This document shows, piece after piece, positions 1 through 10,125 of a stretch of DNA of 64,000 bases (its first letter is position 1; the number at the start of each line of letters is the position of its first letter). Made by a program: the position numbers and the translations under genes. Below the pieces are notes generated by a model that saw only the letters and a program-made list of their open reading frames with translations, did no database searches and was not told where the DNA came from. The stretch lies in NCBI GenBank assembly GCA_034190875.2, contig CM067348.1:46176596-46240595 (forward strand), in the 5' to 3' direction. The stretch is from Urechis unicinctus. Lineage: Eukaryota; Annelida; Polychaeta; Xenopneusta; Urechidae.

Positions 1-66
1 ATATATAGATATATATATATATATATATATATATATCTATATATATCTCTATATATATATATATCT

Positions 67-147
<81 letters not shown>

Positions 148-148
148 A
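1..148. repeat. (TA)n microsatellite
   Basis: Nearly pure TA dinucleotide with occasional TCTA and TTTA interruptions, running off the left edge of the window. It directly precedes the first copy of the duplicated Polinton-containing unit, just as the tract at 4631-5243 precedes the second copy. Confidence 0.97.
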
Positions 149-1260
149 ACGAGCTCGGTGGATGATCCGAAGCTTTTGAGCACAAAATTGCTAGTACATA
201 GTTACATATAAAAAGTTCCGGTGGCCAAAGGAACAAATATCTAGTCACTAACCGTCTGTGATATTTGCCAAAGGTATGTATGGGCCAATAGCAATGAATG
301 ATATCGAGTTTTTGGTGCTGACAGTCATTACTAAGAGAAAAGTGGAGAACAACGGGAAACCGTTATGCAGTTTCTTTGAGCACCGTTAAGCTGCCTTTGG
401 CTAGCCAAAAGTATATCTGCCGCTTTATTTGGGGAGCGGGCAAGCTGTCAATATTGAACGAATATAAACAATCAGTACTAACATTTCAATCGGTGTGAGT
501 GTCGACTGAAAATGACTGGAAAATGTATGCATTATTCTCGTGTCAAATTACGTCTGTTTCGTTTTTTCTTTATATTATAACGCCATTTTTATAATATGAT
601 GAGTAACCTCACCAGTACCGTTCATTTTCACAGGGTGTTTTTTCGTGCCTTTGCTCTGCGCGACCTGCCTGCGTTTCACGCGGCTATGAATAATCAAGGC
701 GATTCAGGTCACGTTTCGCAACGATGTTGGGTATTTGGAGCTGGGGATAGTGACATGCTTACCAATTCAACTGATACCATGCGTCGATTTAGATAGCAAC
801 TTTCCATTGAAATATGTTGGCGGGTCTATGTTATACGCCATGGGTCGCTCGATGTCATATTATAAGATATCCACGAACAATGACAACGCAGCGTTGCTAG
901 ACTACGTGTAAATATCGGATAGGTGTTAATAATGTTAATGGATGGCCAATACGTGATGCGAACGGCTTGCTTGGATGTCCGTGTTGCATATAAGTTACCG
1001 ATGTGTACCTTCTGCAAATTGGTTGCCTAGTGCTTGGCCTGAATATGTCAAAAACATATATAAAAACATCTACTTTACACCTCTCACCCAAACAAATCTT
1101 AATGAACAACTAAAAATATATCGTAAAAATAAGTAGGCTCTAGGGTTTGAAACTGATACATATACGTTCTTATGCAAGCCGAGCGCTTTTACCTCTGAGT
1201 AGAAAAAAACACGACGATGGTGACAAAGTCGATGGTAATTATAACTCTTCTCCCCTCATC

Positions 1261-1332
1261 ATCGCCACCACCACCACCACCACCATCACCACCACCATCG
1301 CCACCACTAGCTCCACCATCACCATCATCAGC
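1261..1332. repeat. CCA/CAT trinucleotide repeat
   Basis: An imperfect (CCA)n array with ATC and GCC interruptions. The matching array in copy 2 is at 6367-6441. It makes short threonine-rich (plus) or glycine/aspartate-rich (minus) open frames, which I regard as repeat artefacts and not genes. Confidence 0.9.
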
Positions 1333-1644
1333 ATGATTCAAGATTTGATGAGTTTTGCGAGAATATCCATTAGTTCGAATTTGCCATGCTGTCAGTATTA
1401 ATCGAGATGTAGCCTTTATCAAAGAAGTTGGTTACTGTCTTTCGGAGAGAAAACACCCCAGAGATATATCATGCCTTGTTCCTTTATAACTATTGCAATT
1501 CCACGTGGCACAGATAACACAACATCCCGATTACTATCGACTGATTCTATTGTTGATACAAGGTGGTGAGCAAAATCGACGCAAATTAACCCACGCCGAT
1601 AATGGTTGAATTGACAGAGATATAAGTTGCGTGAGGTATAGCTA

Positions 1645-1910
1645 GAGATACAACACCACGAGCAGTAATGGTTAGTTATAGACTGGTACTCACAAGCTGT
1701 TAAAAGGAGATCGATACCCACAAGCAGTGAACAAGGTTTATAGACTAGGGCACACAGGCTCTGATGAGGGTTAATGGATCGACACTCAACAGTAGTGAAC
1801 TAAAATTATCGACCAATATGCACAAGTATATAAGAGAAGTTATCAGCGATACACAAAGGAATTGAAGGGAGTTATTGAGAGATACAAACAGTCACTGATG
1901 GGGAGTTACA
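1645..1910. repeat. Diverged 34-bp minisatellite
   Basis: About eight head-to-tail units of 33-36 bp can be laid out: 1645-1680, 1681-1708 (short), 1709-1742, 1743-1776, 1777-1810, 1811-1844, 1845-1877 and 1878-1910. Each starts near GA(T/C)CGATAC and carries CACAAGCAGTGAA and a GGTTAT-like end. Units differ from each other at many positions, so the array is old. It abuts the last recognisable part of the polymerase pseudogene at about 1911 and lies wholly within the segment missing from copy 2. Weaker similarity may extend left to about 1575. Confidence 0.7.
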
Positions 1911-3452
1911 GACCAATGGTTGCGGCCGATCTACCCACTCAATCGCCCCAGTAAATAGAGGCTGGCTCATCACCCGCCCATACCGGTTGTAATTGTCAAT
2001 GTACTGGATGCAGCTCTCTGCCTTATGCTCCACGTAAGGGTAAATGGCTTTAACGAGGCGACGCGACACCATGCTTATCCCACAGCGTAGCCCCTTATCA
2101 ATGAACATGTGCTTGTCATAGTCGTTGAGTAGTTCCAGCGCTTCCCATGACAGACTGGGGTTTAGTAGTAAGTTTGGTCTAGACCCTATTGCTTCAAGTA
2201 GGTCTTGTTGGATATCTCACAACCATCCGCCAGGAGCAGCACTTTTGTGCGCCGATACTGCTTATGGTACTCGCCGATGATTCTACGACCAATCATGTCC
2301 CAGACCTTCAGCGCATGTTTATAGTCGGCAGCAGATATGCTTTGCTCGGACATCCTGCTGTAGAAATTCCTGGGTCGGCGACAGCTGGGCACTGAGCCTA
2401 TCCCGGCCATCCAAGAACTCATAGGGGTAAAACTTCCTCGGCGCTTAGCCCAGTCCGGCTCATAATTTTCAGTATTTACGAAGGCTTCTGGGTTATTTGC
2501 AAATTCCAGCTGATCAAGCGAGCCTAGGAGGCACTGTCAATTATCTGCATCTGTCTGATTGATTTGTATATGTACTTCCTCATTTTGTTTCGGATGCAGT
2601 TGATCTGCTCTTCCACCATGCCGCTGATCTGTACTAAGAACTGGCCGTCACAGTAAGGTTCAGTCGAAGCGGTTATTGCAAGGGTTATGGGCTGCGACAC
2701 GGTACTTACCTCTCTTATGGCAGTGGTCGCAACCGAGTCGCCACCCACTTCCATTTTACACGCATGACAGTGGATGCTGCCTTTTGGGCTCTTGTATCCT
2801 CATATGTCATGCGCATGGGAGCTGGCATTGAAAGAACTATTTTGACGATGCGCTCTTCCTGTTGCAAGGCTTGCATTAATTTAGCCAAAGCGTTTTGTCT
2901 TCTTTACACTAAAAGGTGTTCAGTCTGATCATTGCACGTGACAACTACCTATCAGTGACCGCCCGGCTCATTTTCTTCTGTCTGCTGCTTGCTTCTCTCG
3001 GTAGAATCAGGTGTAGGACCTGAAAGCTTCACGCTGAGTGCCTTAAAGTTGGCTGAGATAACATACAGCGATGCCACCTGTTTTTGTTAGTTCTATAAAG
3101 ATATTATATTCTTACCTTCCTCCTGCATGTCAACTCGCACAACAGCCTGCCATATCCCCATAAACTCAGGTTTGTGCGCCTAGAGCAGTTTTGCAGTGGT
3201 ATAGCCATGTAGGCAGCGCGCACAGAAGAACTTGAGGTGCTGGTACTTACTCTGATCATACAGCGTGCGGTTCAGATCTTTGATCTGCTTGTAGTGGAAC
3301 GTACCTTTCTTCTCAATCAGCATGAGGTTTGTACGTGGAATATTAGCATGCTGTTTACTGATGTAATGTATAACTGAAGCTCCTCCTTCCCAGCTAAAGA
3401 CGTTAAGGGCCAATGACTTCGTACCTAACCGGTTGAGCATAGTTGGTACCAA
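1911..3452 (-). pseudogene. Polinton/Maverick-type family B DNA polymerase, decayed (copy 1)
   Basis: This is a minus-strand relic of a protein-primed family B DNA polymerase as carried by Polinton/Maverick elements. Pieces occur in family order. At 3452-3180 is the N-terminal region, with an IKDLNRTL block and FCARCLHGY. An in-frame TAG follows at 3182-3180, after which similarity continues. Near 3090 the first exonuclease motif reads SANFKAL where the family has an acidic pair (D and E); both are changed. Near 2760-2690, CHAC and, one frame away, DHCH form the Cys/His zinc motif. At about 2440-2186 are FYPYEF, SEQSISAADY and VLLLADG pieces across another frameshift. At 2108-1911 is a degenerate palm region ending near MSQPLFTGAIEW. 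The later polymerase motifs are absent. At least one stop and several frameshifts prevent any product. No integrase, capsid, ATPase or protease gene of a Polinton is visible nearby. The assignment is by recognised motif order and was not searched. Confidence 0.85.
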
Positions 3453-3453
3453 T

Positions 3454-3675
3454 TTAGCAATGTATCACTGACAAGAGCAACACATAGCCAGAATCAGTCA
3501 TTAGCAAAGATGAACTCATCTCTGACAGGTTCGCAGTTTTTGCTGTAAACAATGGCAAATATCGGGATACCGGGCAAGCGAATCTGACAGTGAGAGGACT
3601 GATTATCATGTTCCGTGGAGCGATAATCAGAACATGGACGGTCTTCAAAACATTGTAATTGTAATCACTGCACAT
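3454..3675 (-). other. Open frame upstream of the polymerase relic, unassigned
   Basis: A 73-codon open frame immediately 5' of the polymerase relic on the same strand, with a near-identical copy at 7531-7752. It could be a remnant of the polymerase's poorly conserved N-terminus, but I recognise no motif. Its conservation between copies is explained by the recent segmental duplication. Confidence 0.25.
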
Positions 3676-4630
3676 AACTTATTAATTTTGTGATTTAAGG
3701 CATTTCTCATCGATCTTGGGATATTTATCCTACAGATAACAACATGGGCAAATCTCCGATATAGATATACAAAGGGGACGGTGTTTTTCTATTATTTACA
3801 CATAAATCTGTACGAAGGCTAGCAGTCATTATTTACAATTTCATTAAAAGTTATTAATGATGAATCAACAACGCCACATGGTTATTTTACAGGCGTTACA
3901 GGTATACTGCATACAGACAACGTTTAGAGTATCATCCTGTGAATTTCGCTTAGATTTCAGCATATGGTAGGAGCACCATATATCACTAGCAATATTAGAG
4001 CTTGGTGTGGCACTGTAAATGCGTTAATTGATCTTGTACACCACTGTAAAAGGTGGGAGGTATATTTTTATTTTGCACCAGGGTAAAATAATTATGTCGT
4101 TAGCATTTTCGTACTATTGTTTCGAGTAAATAATGGACTCTTTCAGAGCGTAGCCATCTATTGATTTAATTGAATTGGCAACATGTTGAAATAACCACGT
4201 TACAGCAAACGTCATATAATATTGTGACCAGCAGAGATTAGCAAATGCATTTATGCTCTAACCTTGCAATTGTTTAATTAATACTTTGCATTGATCGACT
4301 TTTCAAGCATCCCGATTCCCAATCATGATTTTGTTCCAGCAAAAACCAAAAATGACGGCGTTTTGTCGACCATTTCATGTTAATTGCGTGGATCGATTCC
4401 TGTATTTACTTTTTGATCTTAACTTTGTGCTAGATTTCTGTCACTCATCTCATAGATTAATATACCAGCCCATTCAGAGTTGTGGCAAATAGGTTACTGC
4501 TGTGTAAAGGATCAAGTTGTTCTTGATAAATCTTTCATACAAACGATAATACTTTTATATTGAACATTTTGATAGCTTCAAGGCATTTTATACACATGGT
4601 TTTGCTCATATTCTGTTGTGACTTCAAAGG

Positions 4631-4872
4631 GCATAAATATATATATGGATATATATCTATATATATAAGTATGTTAATGTATATGTATATATATATGTAT
4701 AAACATATATACATATATGTATATATAAATATATTTATATATATATGAATATATACATATATATATGTATATATATGTACATATATATATATTTATGTGG
4801 ATATATAAAAAAATATATGAAAACACATATTAATATTTTATATTTATACATATATACATATATATGTATATC

Positions 4873-4912
<40 letters not shown>

Positions 4913-5243
4913 AATATCAATATATTTGCAGATATATATTTATATGCATATATATTTTTATGCATATATACATATAGAAAAAGAAATATATAGATATAAA
5001 TATATCTATATATATAAATATAGATATATATAGACATATATACACTTATAAATATATAATTATATATATATATATATATATGTTTTATATATATACATTT
5101 ATATATATGTATGAATATATGTATATATATCTATATATATATATATTATATATATATATAGATATATATATATATCTATATATATATATATATATCTGTA
5201 TCTATATATCTATATCTCTATATACATATATTTATGTATATAT
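4631..5243. repeat. Complex (TA)n/(TATG)n microsatellite
   Basis: About 610 bp of TA dinucleotide with TATG, TATC and TATAAA variants separates the two duplicated units. Several Tyr/Ile-rich open frames on both strands come only from this repeat and are not genes. Confidence 0.97.
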
Positions 5244-6366
5244 ACGAGCCCGGTTGTTGATCCGAAGCTTTTGAGCAAATTGCTAGTACATAGTTACATA
5301 TAAAAAGTTCCGGTGGCAGAGGGAACAGATATCTAGTCACTAACCGACTGTGTTAAAGTGATATATGCCAAAGGTATGTATGGGCCAATGGCAATGAATG
5401 ATATCGAGTTTTCGGTGCTGACAGTCATTACTCAGAGAAAAGTGGTGAACAACGGGCAACCGTTATACACTTTCTTTGAGCACAGTTAAGCTACTTTAAG
5501 CTAACAGAAAGTATATCTACCGTTTTGTTTGTGGTAATGGACGAGTTGTCAATATTGAATGAATATAAACAATCAGTACTAACATTTCAACCGGTGTGAG
5601 TGTCGACTGAAAATGACTGGAAAATGTATGCATTATTCTCGTGTCAAATTACGTTTGTTTCGTTTTTTCTTTACATTATAACGGCATTTCCATTTGTATA
5701 ATATGATGAGTGACCTCACCAGTATCGTTTATTTTCACAAAGTGTTTTTTCGGTCCTTTCCTCTGCGAGATCTGCCCGCGTTTTCATGTGGCTATGAATA
5801 ATCTAGGCGATTCAGGTCACGTTTCGCAACGATGTTGGGTATTTTGTGCCGGAGATAGTGACATGCTTACCAATTCAACTGATACCAAGCGTCGATTTAG
5901 ATAGCAATTTTCCATTGAAATATGTTGGCGGGTCTATGTTAAACGCCATGGGTCGCTCGATGTCATATTATAAGATATCCACGAACAATGACAACGCAGC
6001 GTTGCTAGACTACGTGTAAATATCGGATAGGTGTTAATAACGTTAATGGATGGCCAATACGTGATGCGAACGGCTTGCTTGGATGTCCGTGTTGCATATA
6101 AGTTACCGATGTGTCCCTGCTGCAAATTGGTTGCCTATGCTTGGCCTGAATATGTCAAAAACATATATAAAAACATCTACTTTACACCTCTTTCCCAAAC
6201 CAATCGCAATGAACAACTAAAAATATATCGTAAAAATAAGTAGGCTCTAGGGTTCGAAACCGATTCACATACGTTCTTAAGCAAGCGTAGCGCTTTTACC
6301 TCTGAGTAGAAAAAAAACCACGACGATGGTGACAAAGTCGATGGTAATTATCACTCTTCTCCCCTC

Positions 6367-6441
6367 ATCATCGCCACCACCACCACCACCACCATCACCA
6401 CCACCATCGCCACCACTAGCTCCACCACCACCATCATCAGC
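6367..6441. repeat. CCA/CAT trinucleotide repeat (copy 2)
   Basis: Counterpart of the array at 1261-1332, differing by a few interruptions. Confidence 0.9.
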
Positions 6442-6603
6442 ATGATTCAAGATTTGATGAGTTTTGCGAGAATGTCCATTAGTTAGAGTTTGCCATGCTG
6501 TCAGTATTAATCGATATGTAGCCTTTATCAAAGAAATTGGTTACTGTCTTTCGGAGAGAAAATACCCCAGATATATATCATGCCTTGTTCCTTTATAACT
6601 ATT

Positions 6604-7529
6604 GGAGGCACTGTCAATTATGTGCATCTGTCTGATTGATTTGTATATGTACTTCCTCATTTTGTTTCGGATGCAGTTGATCTGCCCTTCCACCATGCCG
6701 CTGATCTGTACTAAGAACTGGCCGTCATAGTAAGGTTCAGTCGAAGCGGTTATTGCAAGGGTTATGGGCTGCGACACGGTACTTACCTCTCTTATGGCAG
6801 TGGCCGCAACCGAGTCGCCACCCACTTCCATTTTACACGCATGACAGTGGATGCTGCCTTTTGGGCTCTTGTATCCTCATATGTCATGCGCATGGGAGCA
6901 GGCATTGAAAGAACTATTTTGACGATGCGCTCTTCCTGTTGCAAGGCTTGCATTAATTAAGCCAAAGCGTTTAGTCTTCTTTACACTAAAAGGGGTTCAG
7001 TCTGATCATTGCACGTGACAACTACCTATAAGTGACCGCCCGGCTCATTTTCTTCTGTCTGCTGCTTGCTTCTCTCGGTAGAATCAGGTGTAGGACCTGA
7101 AAGCTTCACGCTGAGTGCCTTAAAGTTGGCTGAGATAACATACTGCGATGCCACCTGCTTTTGTTAGTTCTATAAAGATAATATATTCTTACCTTCCTCC
7201 TGCATGTCAACTCGCACAACAGCCTGCCATATCCCCATAAACTCAGGTTTGTGCGCCTAGAGCAGTTTTGCAGTGGTATAGCCATGTAGGCAGCGCGCAC
7301 AGAAGAACTTGCGGTGCTGGTACTTACTCTGATCATACAGCGTGCGGTTCAGATCTTTGATCTGTTTGTAGTGGAACGTACCTTTCTTCTCAATCAGCGT
7401 GAGGTTTGTACGTGGAATATTAGCAGGCTGTTTACTGATGTAATGTATAATTGAAGCTCCTCCTTCCCAGCTAAAGACGTTAAGGGCCAATGACTTCGTA
7501 CCTAACCGGTTGAGCATAGTTGGTACCAA
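6604..7529 (-). pseudogene. Polinton/Maverick-type DNA polymerase, truncated relic (copy 2)
   Basis: Second copy of the minus-strand polymerase relic. It keeps the N-terminal block (7529-7257), the same in-frame TAG at 7259-7257, the changed exonuclease motif near 7170 and the Cys/His region near 6840-6765. In the last of these, the DHCH seen in copy 1 reads GHCH because of one base change. The remaining polymerase pieces (copy 1 positions 2527-1911) are gone through the 1.03-kb deletion. Lesions shared with copy 1 mean the gene was already dead when duplicated; the Asp-to-Gly change and the deletion came later. No functional product is possible. Confidence 0.85.
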
Positions 7530-9368
7530 TTTAGCAATGTATCACTGACAAGAGCAACACATAGCCAGAATTAGTCATTAGCAAAGATGAACTCATCTCT
7601 GACAGGTTCGCAGTTTTTGCTGTAAACAATGGCGAATATCGGGATACCGGGCAAGCGAATCTGACAGTGAGAGGACTGATTATCATGTTCCGTGGAGCGA
7701 TAATCAGAACGTGGACGGTCTTCAAAACATTGTAGTTGTAATCACTGCACATAACTTATTAATTTTGTGATTTAAGGCATTTCTCATCGATCTTGGGATA
7801 TTTATCCTACAGATAACAACATGGGCAAATGTCCGATATAGATATACAAAGGGGACGGTGTTTTTCTATTATTTACACATAAATCTGTACGAAGGCTAGC
7901 AGTCATTATTTACAATTTCATTAAAAGTTATTAATGATGAATCAACAACGCCACATGGTTATTTTACAGGCGTTACAGGTATACTGCATACAGACAACGT
8001 TTAGGGTATCATCCTGTGAATTTCGCTTAGATTTCAGCATATGGTAGGAGCACCATATATCACTAGCAATATTAGAGCTTGGTGTGGCACTGTAAATGCG
8101 TTAATTGATCTTGTACACCACTGTGAAAGGTGGGAGGTATATTTTTATTTTGCACCAGGGTAAAATAATTATGTCGTTAGTATTTTTTCGTACTATTGTT
8201 TCGAGTAAATAATGGACTCTTTCAGAGCTTAGCCATCTATTGATTTAATTGAATTGGCAACATGTTGAAATAACCACGTTACAGCAAACGTCATATAATA
8301 TTGTGACCAGCAGAGATTAGCAAATGCATTTATGCTCTTACCTTGCAATTGTTTAATTAATACTTTGCATTGATCGACTTTTCAAGCATCCCGATTCCCA
8401 ATCATGATTTTGTTCCAGCAAAAACCAAAAATGACGGCGTTTTGTCGACCATTTCATGTTAATTGCGTGGATCGATTCTTGTATTTACTTTTTGATCTTA
8501 ACTTTGTGCTAGATTTCTGTCACTCATCTCATAGATTAATATACCAGCCCATTCAGAGTTGTGGCAAATAGGTTACTGCTGTGTAAAGGATCAAGTTGTT
8601 CTTGATAAATCTTTCATACAAACGATAATACTTTTATATTGAACATTTTGATAGCTTCAAGACATTTTATACACATGGTTTTGCTCACATTCTGTTGTGA
8701 CTTCAAAGGCCAATCTAGTCCATGCATGATATGTCTAAAAATGAACTCCCCTGGAACGCGACTGGTGAGCATGTTTTGCTTCAAACCCATCATCAGCTAG
8801 CCTTACTTGGATTCTCATCGAATTATTCAGTCCGTGTACGACCGGTAGCATAGGGTTCATCATCATCCCTCACCAAATTCTTTACACTTGTCTCTTTCGC
8901 CCTCTGCCTTGGAATCATGCTGCAAGGTAATTATCCAGCCTTTAGTGTAGCCGATAAAGTGCTGAATATAATGTAGCGGAATCCAATAGGGTATGTGAGT
9001 CGATTTGAATCCCACCTGTGGCGCTTGACAGTAACACCCAACATATATTGTTCAAGAGATTCATTCTAATTCAGATGAGGCAGTTATGTCTGACACTCTG
9101 ATGCTAAAAAGAGCATAAGCCCATTAGCTATTGTACTGGCAATAATTAAATGGCGTCGGTGTTGTTCTTGGTTGGTTTGGGATTGAATAAGACATGCCTT
9201 TAATTTGCAATAGTACCATTTATTGTGCCATTCTGATACATTGTATGAAACAATATTGCCTAGTTAGATATTTGCGGATCGTGGCTAGATAGCTGTATTT
9301 CTCTTGGAGCATATACATTTAGAACATTTGAATTGCAACGGAAGTAAAGCTTATAACAACAACGCTAG

Positions 9369-9615
9369 CCTTGTTCAAGGTGACGGTGTATTTATATACA
9401 ATTGGTGTAGCATTTGTGACTTTAATGGTGAAAGTTGGGGACTTTCATAATGTCACCAACTTCCACTGGAAGCAAAGAAAACTGTGGGTTTTAGCTAGGT
9501 CCACTGTATGGCCAAAGCCACATGTATTTATAAAGATAAGACCTTGCAAGTGCAATCCTTGTTCATGGTGACGGTGTATTCATAAACAAAAACTGTAGCA
9601 TTTGTCACACGTGTC
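9369..9615 (+). repeat. Diverged direct repeat, 188-bp period
   Basis: CCTTGTTCA followed by GGTGACGGTGTATT and GTAGCATTTGT occurs at 9369 and again at 9557. Only about 50-60 bp is clearly shared, so this is a partial or old tandem duplication. Confidence 0.65.
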
Positions 9616-10067
9616 ATTTATTGCCAAGTTTGCACACATGGACACCGATGACGTTTAGGAGGATTTTTATTATGGCGAATGTAGTAAATTGACAAAGACT
9701 AATATAAAGATAATGAAAAACGATGACTGCGAATATAAAGCTGATAATGGTGAGAATGTTTAGGAGGAAGAAAAAGCGTGGAGAGAGGAGAAGTGGCTCG
9801 AAGATTTAGATTATGATTACGGTAATTTTAGGAATGGTGGGGGATAAAAAGGAGGGTTATGATACAGTTGTTTTACATTATTGTTCGATACATTCCTTGT
9901 TCTATCTATTCCGGTTGCGTGTGTTAGTCATATTCAGTCATACTTGATTAGCTAGTTCACGAGTGTAGCGCGACACTATGGAGCCACGGGGTCGGGTGCA
10001 TCCACTTCCTGAGATGGGATCCCGATTTAAGGTGATCATCCAAGTCACCAGTCAGGTTTCTTACCTT

Positions 10068-10125
10068 GGGCTCGAACCAATAAACGGTGGGTCGGAATGC
10101 GACGCAATATACCATTGCTCCACAC
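10068..10125 (-). repeat. tRNA-derived SINE-like head
   Basis: Read on the minus strand, an A-box-like TGGAGCAATGGTATA (10122-10108) is followed about 30 nt later by the B-box GGTTCGAGCCC (10078-10068). The D-arm can pair as GCAA with TTGC around a TGGTATA loop. The T-arm pairs TTGG with CCAA around TTCGAGC. The anticodon stem is poor and no clear acceptor stem closes, so this looks like a SINE head or tRNA pseudogene, not a working tRNA. A SINE body downstream on the minus strand (down to about 9957) is possible but unproven. Confidence 0.5.

Larger units (their letters stand above)
149..4630. repeat. Tandem segmental duplication, copy 1 (4.5 kb)
   Basis: This block is repeated in the same orientation at 5244-8709. 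Both copies open with ACGAGC after a TA tract and end at ACTTCAAAGG. The start-to-start period is 5,095 bp. By eye the right half (2530-4630 against 6604-8709) is almost identical and the first 400 bp more diverged. Copy 1 holds about 1.03 kb (1496-2527) that is absent from copy 2. The block contains a CCA-rich tract, a 34-bp minisatellite and a dead Polinton-type polymerase. The remainder (149-1260 and 3700-4630) shows no gene I can support. Confidence 0.95.
5244..8709. repeat. Tandem segmental duplication, copy 2 (3.5 kb)
   Basis: Direct repeat of 149-4630. The copy-specific deletion is at about 6604-6605, where TATT(G) is joined straight to GAGGCACTG. That junction equals copy 1 positions 1495 and 2528, with a single shared G. 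Sequence after 8709 (CCAATCTAG onward) is not shared with copy 1, so 8709 is a duplication edge. Besides the polymerase relic and the CCA array, no gene can be supported. Confidence 0.95.

Noticed and set aside
596..796. Small open frame repeated at 5710-5904 in the duplicated units
   Set aside because: Its conservation is explained by the segmental duplication; substitutions change many residues and there is no motif.
1147..1422. Threonine-rich (plus) and glycine-rich (minus) open frames
   Set aside because: Produced by the CCA repeat; frames are broken on either side and carry no domain.
2690..2710. GTAAGTACC within the polymerase relic as a splice donor
   Set aside because: Polymerase similarity (DHCH and following residues) reads straight through it, so it is coding sequence by origin.
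4560..5274. Several Tyr/Ile-rich open frames on both strands
   Set aside because: Generated entirely by TA-type microsatellite sequence.
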